Assembly (NCBI GenBank): GCA_014526335.1
Contig: JACTAT010000061.1
Location: 216,630-280,629 of the forward strand
Direction of reading: 5' to 3'
Length of the DNA stretch: 64,000 bases
Source of the DNA: Chrysaora quinquecirrha
Lineage: Eukaryota; Cnidaria; Scyphozoa; Semaeostomeae; Pelagiidae
The position numbers were made by a program, and so were the translations under genes. The notes below the pieces were generated by a model. The model ran no database searches. It was not told the DNA's origin and saw nothing but the letters and a program-made list of their open reading frames with translations. Positions 1 to 13,300 of the stretch are shown here, piece by piece. Position 1 is the first letter of the stretch; each line of letters opens with the position of its first letter.

Positions 1-89
1 AAGCTCTACATCTCTCAATTGTGAAAATTTCCATAATCGCCGCCTTTCTTGGAAAAGGTCTATTGGCGCTGTGTTGTTTTTATGAATTG

Positions 90-1315
90 TTATTTATTTA
101 AGTCTTTCAAGAAGTCCTCTGCTGCCTCACCTGTTTCTGTTCTCATTGTGTTCCCAGATCCATTCCAAGATCCTTCATCTGCCCAGAGAAAGAACTTACA
201 TTTGCTATCATCGCCGCATTTATAGAATTGCCTTCCTGCAACATAGAAAAGCCCGTGTCGTTATTGTCCCGTGCCAATATTATGGTACTTACACATGGTA
301 GCAGACGAGGGACATTGCACTCCTCGAAAAGGCGTACGGGATTCCCGTTGAAACCAACGGATTTTAAAGAGATTTCTTTGAAAACCGAGCGGGGCATTCA
401 CTCGATAAAAGCGTACGAGATTCCTATTGAAACAGAAAGATTCAAGCTTAGGGTGGACGAGGTTCCAACGAGTGAATTGCCACTTGATGAAAACATCAGA
501 AATCCCAGCAAAGGGTGTAGAAGATTCCAAGGAGTGAGTTGCCCCTCAGTAGCAAACCTATACGCGCTGATGTGGTGAATAAGCAGTACGGGGATTGGTG
601 ATAATGCTAAATTAATGTGGTACATGGTTTTAAGTCACTGTAGTATGCAGAACTCACAACCAAACAGTGGTGGGTTCTGTGATTGCAGAGGTAACAACCT
701 TGGGCTTCTTGTTAACAAAAATATCCCTCCTATAACCAAGATTTTTAATGGACAACCTGGTAGGTTTTTATGAGTGCCGTGTGCGGCTGCACCCTGGTAT
801 ATGATATACACATCCAGAGCAGGCGTAAAGTGTAAAGTCCATTGACTCGGGCTCGTATTAAGAGACTTGATTGGTTCTTCATGGTTCTGTAAAAGCATAT
901 TTCAAGCCATATTTACCGGGGTGGCCTTGGATACCAGCTACGAGAAATGGTTGTTTTGTTTTGGCCTAAAGCCTTTATTGAACGATTGCGAGGTCAATGC
1001 TGGAAAATATTCGGACCGAAGCATGACATACTGAACGACAAGAAGCAGTTTTATACTAACCGCATATATAATGCACCCTATTAAGTGTAATAACCTGCTC
1101 CAAACATGTGCAGTCGCCTAAGAAAAGCGCATAGGTTCATTAGCGTCGTTCTACGGTTCTAGACCAACATTACTGTATCTGCACAAAAGGTAAAAGGAAG
1201 CTAGTAAAATTGTTAAGTACCTTGATTTGGTCCCTCCTTTCTTACAGTCAGCAGCATCGCAGGCTTACCGCAGTCACAAACAACCGAATTCTCATCTGAG
1301 CTCCTAGCAGATGAT
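90..1315 (-). CDS. TOP3A: TOP3A exons: second GRF finger and C-terminus
   Basis: Exon 1315-1221 reads [18 protein letters not shown]. The final exon 235-90 reads [19 protein letters not shown] and then a short acidic tail to a TAA stop. The finger is nearly identical to the first one. The upstream junction is uncertain: the exon needs a phase-2 partner while exon 2641-2516 ends in phase 1. A 13-nt microexon (1487-1475, preceded by CGCAG, followed by GTACG) would restore the frame but is only a possibility. Confidence 0.9.
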
Positions 1316-4300
1316 CTAGAAATAAAATTATTCAACCAATAACCAGCAAATCAACACAGGTCAGTCGTTCTGGCAGCTACTGCATACAATTAGTCGTGGT
1401 CCTGATGTCTTTAGAGGTACTACAGCAAAGCCCAATCATACCAGAAGAAATGAATTAAATGTGATATTTCGTACCTTGCGGAAAATCCTGCGTTCGTGGA
1501 ACTAGTCGAAGCAACAAAGCCATCACCTAGAAACCGCAGATTGAAAATATTATTTCATAAATATGTTGGGTTGGTACCTGGCCTAAGGTACCGAAACGCA
1601 TGCATTTAGGCTCATATCGCATGAGCACAAACTCGTATTCGGCCTATATTAAAAACTTCACCAGCCACCCCATTCTCAAATGCCATGTCACTGATGAGCT
1701 CCAATAAGAGCGAAACGCGTCTGGCATTTGTGAATTCGGCGGCTGGTGAAATTATTAATATTTCACAAATAATTGACATGTTTCCCTTACGTCTATTCAT
1801 AAAAATTGAAAGTATGGCACAAAATATTTCAGGATAGCGAAAAGACGATCTTCGGGCATTCTGTACTTAATATCCTTTTTCGCCTCACGCCCTTCAGAGT
1901 ATAAACTTCGGAAACAGGCCAAAACAATTTAATTAGGCAGAATTATACCCAGATGCGGATCAAAATGAAGTTCTTCTTCACATTTTAAATAAAACAAAAT
2001 TGAAGGGGCACGGGAAAAGGGATCAAACTAATTAACAATGAAGACTAAAAACAATTGTTGAAAATAACTGTATGTGCTGATTTTAGCCATAAGTTAAAAA
2101 TAAGCGAAATATAATAAGCAGAAATTAGGAAAAGTTTTCTAATCTCAGTGATAAATTTCGTTGGCTCTGACCGAATGATCAAAAATTGCTGATCAAACAT
2201 TTGAAAAATTCTTGACAAAAAATAATGTTTGAACGTTTAGCTACGTCGCAATGTATTTCTCGTGAACGGATTTTTGCTTGTAACAAACATGAAAAGTTTT
2301 GAAAATTTTCAAAAAAAAATTAAGCGTACCCTGTTTGTCGAACAACGTTTTGTGACGTTTCCTAACGGTCAAAATTGCCGGCAAAGCAAATCTCAGATGT
2401 TTGACCGCCAATGTCTGATTTATCGTTTGGTCAGAGCTGAAGGAAGCAATCTCTTATGAAAAAACGTATAGGCAGATACGAATGCAAATGCAGACAAATT
2501 AGGTTAACAAATTACCTGATTTCCCCCTGACATCGGTTGTTCGGCTATTATTGGTTGGTTTTTGGTTGTTATTCGACGCCTCATCAGCCCAAAGGAAAAA
2601 CTTGCATTTATTGTCATCACCACATTTGTAAAACTGCCGCCCTAAAAGCAAATATAAAAATGTCAAAGTGCTTAAAATGTGATTTCACATGTAATTTTGA
2701 AAGTTGTAGCTACCAAACTATGAAAAATGCTAACAACGATAATTGGTCGCATTTTGAAACAAGAGCCCAAGGGCGTATCTGATCGGCAAAATCTCGAAAG
2801 TAGTTTTCAAAGCCATTAAATTCTGGTCGTAATATAGATGCTAAGCTAAAGTTAACGGTGACCGCTGTTAACTAAAACGTTGCAGCACTTAAAGAGAACG
2901 ATTAATAACTTCGGGTATTTCCAAATCATCCATAAGTCGATGCCTACTTACTCACGTGACTTAGACATTGCTACTTGTTTTGCCCGACCAAGATAACTAG
3001 GGAGCCTTCAATAAACTACATTCTTACCCACCTCACGACAATCGGGCCATAAGGGCAATTTCCCAACGTGCATTTCCGTTCAACTTGGGCATAAAAAGTC
3101 TGCAAATAGCTACACTTGACATACAAAAGTAGTACAATAATAAGACTCTACCTTGATTAGGGCCTTCTTTCCTTACTGTAAGCATCAACGCTGACTTGCG
3201 GCAATCGCAGACAACTGCGCCCCCGTCTGAATCTGGTCTATAGAAAAGACAACGAAAATTACAAATCAGAAATCTTCATTGAGGCAACACTTTCATGATT
3301 TCCAAAATTTTCACAATCTCTTTCAAATTTGCGATGGCAATTAATAAGCCAATAATCAATGACCTACAAGTCTTTGAGCAGTACAAAGTTTCAAATTCAA
3401 AGAGGTCTGGGTCGGCAAGACAGTTTTCTGGAAAATGGTAGACATTTCATTTTCGTGAGTTTTGTATCTTTTTCCTGAGTTTCTACAGATATTTATGAAA
3501 TTTAAGATCACAGATTCCTACTTTCTCTTATTCTTCTATTGTTCGTGAATCAGAAATAAAATCTGCTACACTACCTCTCGTAAAGCGGCCACAAGTTAGA
3601 CTTACTACACGAGTCATAGTTTTCGCTGCCTTCACCTCAATTCAATTCATTCAAAAAAATGTAAAATAAAAAATAGTTGCTGCTGTTGTTAATGGCGGCA
3701 GCTCAAACTATGAGCGGGCTGTGTTGCGTGGGGGGCTGGGAGCGAATCTACGACTTTGTAGTGAGTCTAGCCGCAAGTAAGAAACAGTGGAAAAATATTT
3801 TGCAACAGTGACGTAGACTGATATTAATTGTGACGTAACATGAAACAAGTCATGCTTTTTCATCAGAAGAGAAGAAACAAGGCAAAACTTGTTTTGGTGG
3901 TCTGAAAATAGTACATACAAAACAATGTGGGTGTCGTGGAAGGTAGTTCTGCTGTCTCTGACAGTTTTAGCGCTATTTATAAGTAAATTGGCGATAGCTG
4001 GCAAGGCTCAAAAACTGAAAAGTTCAGTTGGGAGGATCAAGAAAGCAAGTGGAATCAAAGAAGCAACTGGAATCAAAGAAGCAAATGAAATCAAGGAAGC
4101 AAGTATAATCAAGGAAGCAACTGGAATAAAAAAGCGACACGTATCAAAGTACCAAGTGGAATCAAAGTATCAAGTGGAATCAAAGAAGCAAGTTCAATCA
4201 TGGAATCAAGCAAAATCAAAGAAAACATCGGAATCAAAGAAGCAAGCGACATCTTAGAGACTACAAGAATGAGCAATCATAATTCAAGTATCAAGTCGTA

Positions 4301-7300
4301 CGAAATGGAAAGCATTGAGATTCATGCAGAAACCAACAAATCTGAGACAATAAAGATACGCGACATAACAAAGTTCAATATGACACTGAGATTCTTTGAA
4401 AAGGAATTCAAGCTAAGCATGGCAGAAAATAGGGTGACTGTGCATGGAGGGTGAAGCTGATTTCATATACAGAAAACGGTACGAGGATTGAATCAGACGC
4501 AGAGGCAGAAGACTGCAAATTTTACCAAGGCTGGGTCCTTGAAGACCCTTACTCAACTGCGGCTATAAGTATCTGTAATAACGAAATGGAGGGGCGGTTT
4601 TCGCTAATGATAAACGTTATGTGTTACGACCGATGAATAGAAGTGGAGAGGTTGTCAGTAAAGACGAGAATGGAGTGTTTGTATTCGGTCCACATTCGGT
4701 AGCTCATTACCCGGTTATCAACGACGGAAACAATAAATATGGGTATGTCACCATACCACTGAATGGTACAAAAAGGCAACGAGGACGCAGGGACGTGCTC
4801 CACATCGGCGAGACAAAATACGTTGAGCTGTATATCGTTAACGACAGAAGCGAGTTTTTATGGCTTGGCAGCAATACTGCGAATAACATGAGAAGGATGA
4901 AGCAAATTACAAACATGATGGATTCGTTTTATCAGCCGCATAATATACGGATAGTATTCCGGGCTTTAGAAGTATGGAACGATGCGGATAAAATCGCAAT
5001 TACAAAAACCATTGAGGATGTACTGACAAGATTCTTGAGCTATAGACAGAACAATATATTGCCGCGGTACAGTCATGATAATGCACAGTTAGTTTCACGT
5101 GTAGACTTCACCGGACCGACCATCGGGCTTGCACCGATGAACGGAATGTGCAGGGCGGAACATTCCGGTAATGTTAATCAGGACACGCACAATGATTTCG
5201 CTAATGTAGCAGCGACAATGGTGCATGAAATGGGGCATAATTTTGGTATGCCTCATGACGAAGCCGGGTGTATTTGCCATGGACGGTACGGCGTTTGTAT
5301 TATGTCACCGTATGCACAAGATCCGATACCGCTTAAATTCTCGGAATGCAGTCGGACGCATTTGACGAACTACCTGAAGCAAGAAATCGGTGGTTGCTTA
5401 CTAAACAAACCGGACACTGGAATTTATTTCGACGAGAAGCTTTGCGGAAATAACAAAATAGATCCGGGCGAAGACTGTGATTGCGGATACCCTGCATTTT
5501 GCCAAAACCCCTGCTGTGATGCAAATACATGTAGATTTACAACAGGATCTGAGTGTGCTGCCGGGGGTTGCTGTAGTGGTTGCAAGCTCAAAGCTGCGGG
5601 TACGACATGTAGGGAGATGTTTGACCAATGCGATATAGTAGAAACATGCGATGGTGTGAGCAGTGAATGCGGGGAGAACTTGTACCACCCGAACGGGCAT
5701 CAATGCAATGAGCACGGTCAGAATGGGTATTGCTACGGTGGATACTGCCGCACGTTCAACGGACAATGCCGGCGAGTATGGGGTCACAACGCGATTGGTG
5801 GCGATTCAGCTTGTTATTCGGTGCTGAACGTAAGAGGCGACCAGTATGGCAACTGCGGAACTTCTGGGAACTACTACGTGAGGTGTGGCAGTGCTGATGT
5901 CAACTGTGGAAAAACGTTCTGCACAGGCATGCCACAAAATGCGTTCCCAGTAATCGGGTATGGAAAAGGTCGATCGTCTGTCAGCTTCTATATCGGTGGT
6001 CGTAAGGTTTACTGCAACTCAGGACTGGCAACGCTTGGCCAGAATCAGCCTAATCCGTGTAAGTATGACATTTGAGATTCTAGGAAGGCGTTTAAGAATT
6101 GAAACTAGGAATACTACAACTTTGAGCATCCTAGACGTTAAATCTTCAGGTTAAAATTCTTGGAAAAATATTCTGTGTGCAATCTTTTTGCTTAAGGCGG
6201 GTGCAAACCGTGCCAAAATTGTTTGCCGACATGTTGGCTGAAAATAGGCCAACATGTTGGTACGGTTTGCCATCCCATCACAACATCTGAGATGTTTGGG
6301 TTGCTGACGTCATCTACAAATGATCTTTTGCAAAAATGGCCCAAAGGAAGCAGCTGTTTGTTTGTAGGTTTGTTTATTGTCCGCTGTTCTGGTTGACGAC
6401 GAAGAAGAATAAATTCGTGGTTCAACTCGAAAACGCTAGGTTAAATCTAGTTCTCGTATCAAAGTCTCCTAAATAACGACCGAAATTGAACATACTGAAC
6501 CAACACGTTGGCGAGACATAGCAAACCGTACCAACACATCAAACCACTTCAGGAAGCGGTCTACACCTTCATAAAAGCCCGAGCGCCCTGAGAGGAACCT
6601 GAGTACCATTAAAGGATAGGAATCAAGCCAGTGGAAATTTATTTTGTATTTTGATTCAAACCCAACACGCTTCTGGTGTTGACCTTAGGAACAAATACCA
6701 TTTGAAGCTTCCACTGGGTGAATATTGCGTTATTCCTACGTTTGAATCCAGGTTTTTTTTATATTTTCCGTTTATTTCGCAGTACTAATGGGTAATGGTA
6801 TCCAATGTGCGCCTGGAAAGGCATGTCTGAATCAAAGATGCGTCCCAGTGTCACATATTATGAGCAGCCCTTGTCCAGGCAACTGCAACGGCCACGGGAC
6901 TTGTACCAACAAAGGCACATGCATATGCCAGATAGGCTGGGAGCCGCCAAGCTGTCAAAACCAAGCAACTGCTGCCCCGACGCAGGCTCCGCCTCTTGCA
7001 CCGGCAGTTGACCCGACAAGTAACAGTAACAATAATGGGACCTCATCTGCTGGACGAATATGCTATTCTAAATTGATAAATTTGTTTGTATTAGGCCTTG
7101 CAATGCATATCACATTCTAAGAGTAATCAAGCAGGAAGACTGTATATTTTCAGTGTCTTAACATTCTTATTGATTGTATTTTTATTGAGTTGAACAACCT
7201 TTCTTAATGTGAATATATTTGAAAGAGAAATGTAGGGCTCAATTTTCTCTCCATGTTTTTCATTTCTGGGAAGTTTTCTCTCAAATCAAGATGACAGCAA

Positions 7301-10300
7301 TTGGCTAGCAAGCTACATTCACACAGACAACTAGCGATGGGGATGATAGCAAACGTGGCACGCCATAGTCACAGAAAAGGTTTTTAGATTTTTTCTTCCC
7401 TTGGCTGGTGATCAGTGCCAACATACCTATGTAGTAAATTGCTTGCCGTGTTGGAATTCATTCATCTGTCGGAGCAGGTTGAATATTACTGGTTTTGATG
7501 AGATTTCTCCGTCTTTACATTATCCAGTGGCCAATTTTGTTTGTTTGTTTTATTCATTTATTTATTTATTTGAGCAAAATGCTATTGCGATGCCTAGTAT
7601 TGGCGTTAAAGTGAAAAAAAAGACCTATCTATACCAAATTTGTAATGGAGTAGATAGGCAAGCAAGTTAGCAATCATAGACACTGGCCAAACTAACAAAC
7701 ATTGTTCGTCAAACATTTGAGAGTTGCTTAACAAGAAATGTTTGACCGTTTGTTAATGTTTCAAAACATTGCTTGACAAGCAGAAATCGCTCATTGAAAA
7801 AATTCAAAAACAGTTTTTCGTGCTTTCTTTAAACGGTACTCACTGTCTGTCTGCTAAGCAGAAAAAAGGAACAAGGGTAAATGGTCTTGGCAAAGAGATG
7901 AGTCGTGTCCATCAATAAACATCTCTATTTTGTTATTTTGTACGTTGGGAAGTAGCGAATGAAAGAGGAACCTTTGGGTTGCTTTTTACTGCGGGCGATC
8001 AGCTTATATCGACTTGAAGGCAAATTTCCACTTCGCTCGCATTCACTGTTCGCCACCAATCAGCGAAAGAGAAGGCGAAACGATTTTGATTTCCAAAACA
8101 AAAAATCGTTAAAGCTTTCGCTAAAGTTTAACTTTGATAATGGCCTAAAATTTATCTTGCCCTCGCTTTGCTGGGCTCCGCTTCGTACATAAAATGGCTA
8201 TAAAAGTCCGCCAGCAAACGGCGAACAGTAATTTCGCTAGCGAACAGCGAATGTGAACGAAGTTGAAATGGGCCTTTTATATACCTTATAGATATCCATG
8301 TGTATCATGCATAGCGACTAACTAGGTAGCTATAGCGGTTAAAATTATCTAAATAAATAATACCTGTGATTGGGTCCATCAGAACCTTTGCTAGATCCCC
8401 TTGGAGCTGCAAGGAAACAAGATTTTTAAGTTGAAAACTGGGCCAAATACATGCCATTATGCTATTTTGTTCTGTTGATATCTTCTCGACAATAATTTGT
8501 GTTTATACCAGTAACATATACTATGTACGGCGTCTGGGCGAAAAACAACAATATTTGTGTTTGGCAAAACACATATTGCAGAAAATGTTCCAATAATTGA
8601 TATGGCGGTACTAATCTAATATTTTTAGAAAATGTGAGAGGTTTATTAGACCAGGAACGCAAGACTTTAAGACAAGTACGCCAATAGTTGAGCTACCTAG
8701 CGTGGGCTGTTGTTATTGTTGTTGTTGTTGTTGTTGTTGTTGTTACTTTATTTTGAGTAGGCTGTTATTTCTGGCCTTTTCAGCTAATTGAGGCCTACTA
8801 TGCAAGCCGCATCCAGGCGTGGGATTCCTAGTTTAACGTCCCTTCCGAAGGGGGCAGAGTGAGTTGTTTAGTCATCCATCTGGAAAGTCACCCATCCAGA
8901 TGCTGACCTCACACGAACAAGCTTAACTTCAGCTGTCTAACGAGAATTGACTGAGAAGCTTGGCCACCCACTCTACACTGTCTTCCATTCCTAAACGTAC
9001 CAATTGCTCACATATCCCATCTTTAGCTATATAAGCAATGCGACCCTTGCAGCAAGCCATTGTACGCATAAACCTGCCTAGGAGAACTTTATAATGTAGA
9101 AGAAAGCATTGCAAACCTCTGTTGTTCGCATTCGAGTTTCGCCCTTGTTGGCCATTTCCTCTCGGCCCTAAAACAGGTGCAAATTGTATAGTTAATGCAC
9201 AGCAAAGCCGTGGAAAAATGGTCGAACATTGTCAAAAATTTGAAAATTTGCTTATCAAGCGATGTTTGAACGTTTGGCCATGCCACAAAATTGTTCGACA
9301 AGCAAAAAGAAGCAAATTTTGTAGCGGGATATTTTGTGACAAAGTTCAAAAACATTTTTTGCTTGACACAAGCAAAAAGTGCTGGACGCCTAATGTTTTG
9401 CGATGTGACTAAACGGTTTAACACTGTATGATACGGCTATTTACTGGTTAGTTTTTTTCCAGTTTGACGTCATTCAACCCTAGTTTTTTACTCGGTTTTT
9501 GCAGCTGCTCTCGAGTTGAGATATTTGGCATCAGTGTGATTGCAACAAAGGCTCGGATGTAGCTCATTTGTTGCTGTATGTAGTATGGATTGGAGTTATG
9601 TAAAGCTGTGCAGTAGGGATTGGTATCCCTTGTGAAGTTGCAAAAGAATCTGGATTACATATATATATGGTTGTCGGAAAACTCGTTTCATTTGCAGTCT
9701 TTCTTCCTTTTCTTTCAAATCCGTTTTACAACTGCTTGATAAGCAAATTTCAAATGTGTAAGAAACGATGTTTGATCGTTTGGCCGGAGCCAAATAGTAA
9801 GAAATACGAATTACATTAAAGAAAGGCGTTTAGGCCAGGGTCTAATAGTGACAAAAAAGCCAAAAAAGGAGACGGAATCGTTATTTGAAGAGCCAATTAA
9901 AAAAAATACTTACGTCCTCGATTCCCAGGTCTTGCTTGCTGATTTCCTTGCTGCGGTATTGCTCCTGAAAGAAAGGAAAGTCTTTGCGTTGTACAAAATT
10001 AATAACCAATCAGCTCATGAGATACAGCAGGAAGAACAATAGAATGAAGTGAAGAAGAGTCCAAGAGGAAAAAGTAACTAATTCTGTCATATTATCTTGN
10101 NNNNNNNNNNNNNNNNNNNNNNNNNNNNNNNNNNNNNNNNNNNNNNNNNNNNNNNNNNNNNNNNNNNNNNNNNNNNNNNNNNNNNNNNNNNNNNNNNNNN
10201 NNNNNNNNNNNNNNNNNNNNNNNNNNNNNNNNNNNNNNNNNNNNNNNNNNNNNNNNNNNNNNNNNNNNNNNNNNNNNNNNNNNNNNNNNNNNNNNNNNNN

Positions 10301-13300
10301 NNNNNNNNNNNNNNNNNNNNNNNNNNNNNNNNNNNNNNNNNNNNNNNNNNNNNNNNNNNNNNNNNNNNNNNNNNNNNNNNNNNNNNNNNNNNNNNNNNNN
10401 NNNNNNNNAAACAAAGACTTGGCTTCGCCAATTATTAAATTTTAATTTTCAAACAAAGTTTTAACCGTTTGAGGTAACATTGCTCATCAAACACTTGAAA
10501 TCAGCGTGAAATTTCACTACTGCGATTCAAGGTCCGTACTATTGCTTACTCCCCCCCCCCAACCCTTGCGGAGTAGTGTGAAACACTAGTAGAACAACAG
10601 TAGTGTGACTTCGGAAGTTGGAAGTGTTTCACAGTAAAACACTGTTTTGTATATAAATGGTAAAACATTGTATTGGGGAAAATTTCAAATGTTTGATCTC
10701 AAGGCAAGTTTGATCGTTAAGCCAGGGCCTTTAATACTTATGTTTGAAATGCAAAAACATTCTAACTGACAGAAAATACAAGTGTTAGTCCTCATACCTC
10801 GTTGTCTGTCATTAGCTGCCTCCTGATTACGTGGCCTTGAAGAAATACCTGAAAAGAAAGAATTAGGAATTTTCACAATGATAGCTACCGCAGTAAAAAA
10901 ATTTTCCCGTCTAGCTTTTATTCTTAAAAACCAATCTCAAGCAATCTACAGGTTGACAGAAACTCTTGCTTTCAACCGCCTATCACCAGCTGCAGGCTGC
11001 AGCATTTAGGGTAGTAGCTATATGTCATCATGCTATATGAAGGCAGAGGAAGGCATACGATACGCTAAGAGGTGCAAAAATCATGTCTTCGTCGACCCCT
11101 TAACCTAGAGACCTGATTGTAAAAACGGTCCATAAAAGGAAATAGGGAAAAAACTACCAAATAACGCTGTAAATATACACGAAGGAATGAAAAATCGGTC
11201 CCTACTTAAAGAGGGGGGACCGGTTTTGTGCCTTGCAAGACCGGCGAATTCCTCGAAGAATAATTAGCTGTATCAAAACATGTTTAAGTAAAGAACTTCA
11301 ATATATGTTCTATTACCATCACCAAGTCGAATAAGGTCCAGAAGGTCAGTATCACATGAAATGCAACCTAAATACCTAGAAAGGATGAAAACTTTTTAGA
11401 TCATCCTTGGAAACACTTACTAAGCCCAAATCAGGACATTAAGTTATACAATTTTAAAACGAGCATTTTTGAGAGAAATTTTAGAGGAGGTGTTTAAAAA
11501 ACTTAGAAGTTTAGAACAAACGTCATTAGAAAAGTAGTTATCAAACTACAGATCTCAGGGGTATAATATGAACTTGCGAAATTCGTCAGCTTTAACTCCA
11601 TCAAAACAAGTGTCCTTATGCAAAAAGGCCGTTTCCCCCGATACGCAAATAAGACCGTTGCGGAGAGGGTATCGAAGATGGGATATGATAAACTAGTTGC
11701 TTCAACAAGCCAAAAAGTGGGAGAAAATCCTATCAAAATAACGGCAAGAGGTTTAAGATATCTAGAAATAACAAAGATCCGCTGTTCGCTCCATGGTCAG
11801 CAGATCGCAGGAGATAGCTACTAAAACTGTTGGCCTAACTATTTAAAACAAGGCTATCACTACGCAAGCCTTTATGCATTGCAATATGCTCACAGCTACC
11901 TCAAAAAGCAAAGAATTGAAACAGTAGAGGAGCTACAATGCTTGTGTGATAGAAAATGAAACTCTCCAAATTTAAGACTGTTTTTGAAACGAATGATAAA
12001 TATTTCAACTAACTTCAAAGGCATCATTGGTGGTACAGAGCCTCGTTTGAATTCAAACTCGATTTGATGAATAGGTCCAGGACATCGTTGACACGTTATT
12101 GCACTTCGAGCAGCAGCTAATACGAATTTCGGAAAGAAAAGGCTATTTTTACAGCCTGGGTAGCCTTGACATCCCAGTATATATCTAAAAAAGGAGATTG
12201 AAGCCTCCAGTACTTATGTAATTGATTTCAAGATCTTGTTAGATAAGACCCTAGTTTCATGAATCTCGCCTAGTGTATGGAAAACACGCTTCACAGTAAA
12301 ACAGGTAAAACAAGTCCCATTTCTGGAAGTGATTTAGACTACTTCACAGAGCAGGAAGGTGTAAGGATAATATACAGACCTTGAATGACCCTTGCCATAC
12401 TGTACTATCAGTAACCGTACCATACTGTACAGAAAGAGTTCGTCAGTCAAAAAATTGAAAATTATTTGCCAAACAAAATTTTTTACCGTTTGATATCACA
12501 GAAGTATTTTCTGAAACGTTTCTGCAAACCATAGATGTAGAATAGATACAATGCTTGCCAAAATAGTTGGAAAGATTTTTCACTATTTCCACGCTCTAAC
12601 TCCCCTCTCCCAGATACAGTGTAGCCGTGGCCAAAAACTCTATTGACCGTTTTGTATAGTTAATGCACAGTAAGGGCTAAGGCCCTAGCCAAAAGATCAA
12701 ACATTGTTCATCCAACATTTGAAATTTGCTTATCAAGCAATGTTTAAACGTTTGGCCATGCCACGAAAAGTTGTTCGACAAGCAAAAATAAGCAGATGGG
12801 TGTGTTTAAATAAAGTTCAAAAACAGATTTTGCTTGACGCAAGCAAAAATGGCTAAGGTTTATGCCCTGGCCAAACGATCAAACATTGTTGTGGCCAATC
12901 CAACATTTGAAATTTGCTGCTAAGGCCCTGTCAAGCAAAATGTTTGACATGTCGTTTGGCCACGTCCAAAAACATTGCTCGTCCAACATTTTTGCGTGCG
13001 TCAAGCAAAAAATGTTTTGAACTTTTCAAAAACATCACGCCACAAATTTTGCTTATTTTTGCTTGTCAAGCAATGTTTGATCGTTTGGCCGCCTTTCCAA
13101 CATTGCTTGTCAAACATTTCTTTTGTTTTGACAAACTGCAACAACTTGCAACATTTCACCACCTAGCAACATTTCTTAGCAACAAGGCGTTCGTGCTTGT
13201 GCATTAGCAATAACATCGTTGTTGGACAGCAATGTTTTTGCCAAACGACGTGGCCAAACGGTCAAACATTTGTTGTAAAGCAAATTTGAAATGTTGGACC

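Larger units (their letters stand above)
3238..8363 (-). other. 5.1 kb TOP3A intron hosting a nested gene
   Basis: The intron lies between the exon coding GPNH (ends 8364) and the first GRF exon (starts 3237). Both its splice sites fit and the flanking phases agree (phase 2). The ADAM gene at 3925-7120 runs inside it on the opposite strand. About 690 bases on the 3' side (3238-3924) and 1240 on the 5' side (7121-8363) hold no other coding exon that I can see. Confidence 0.85.
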
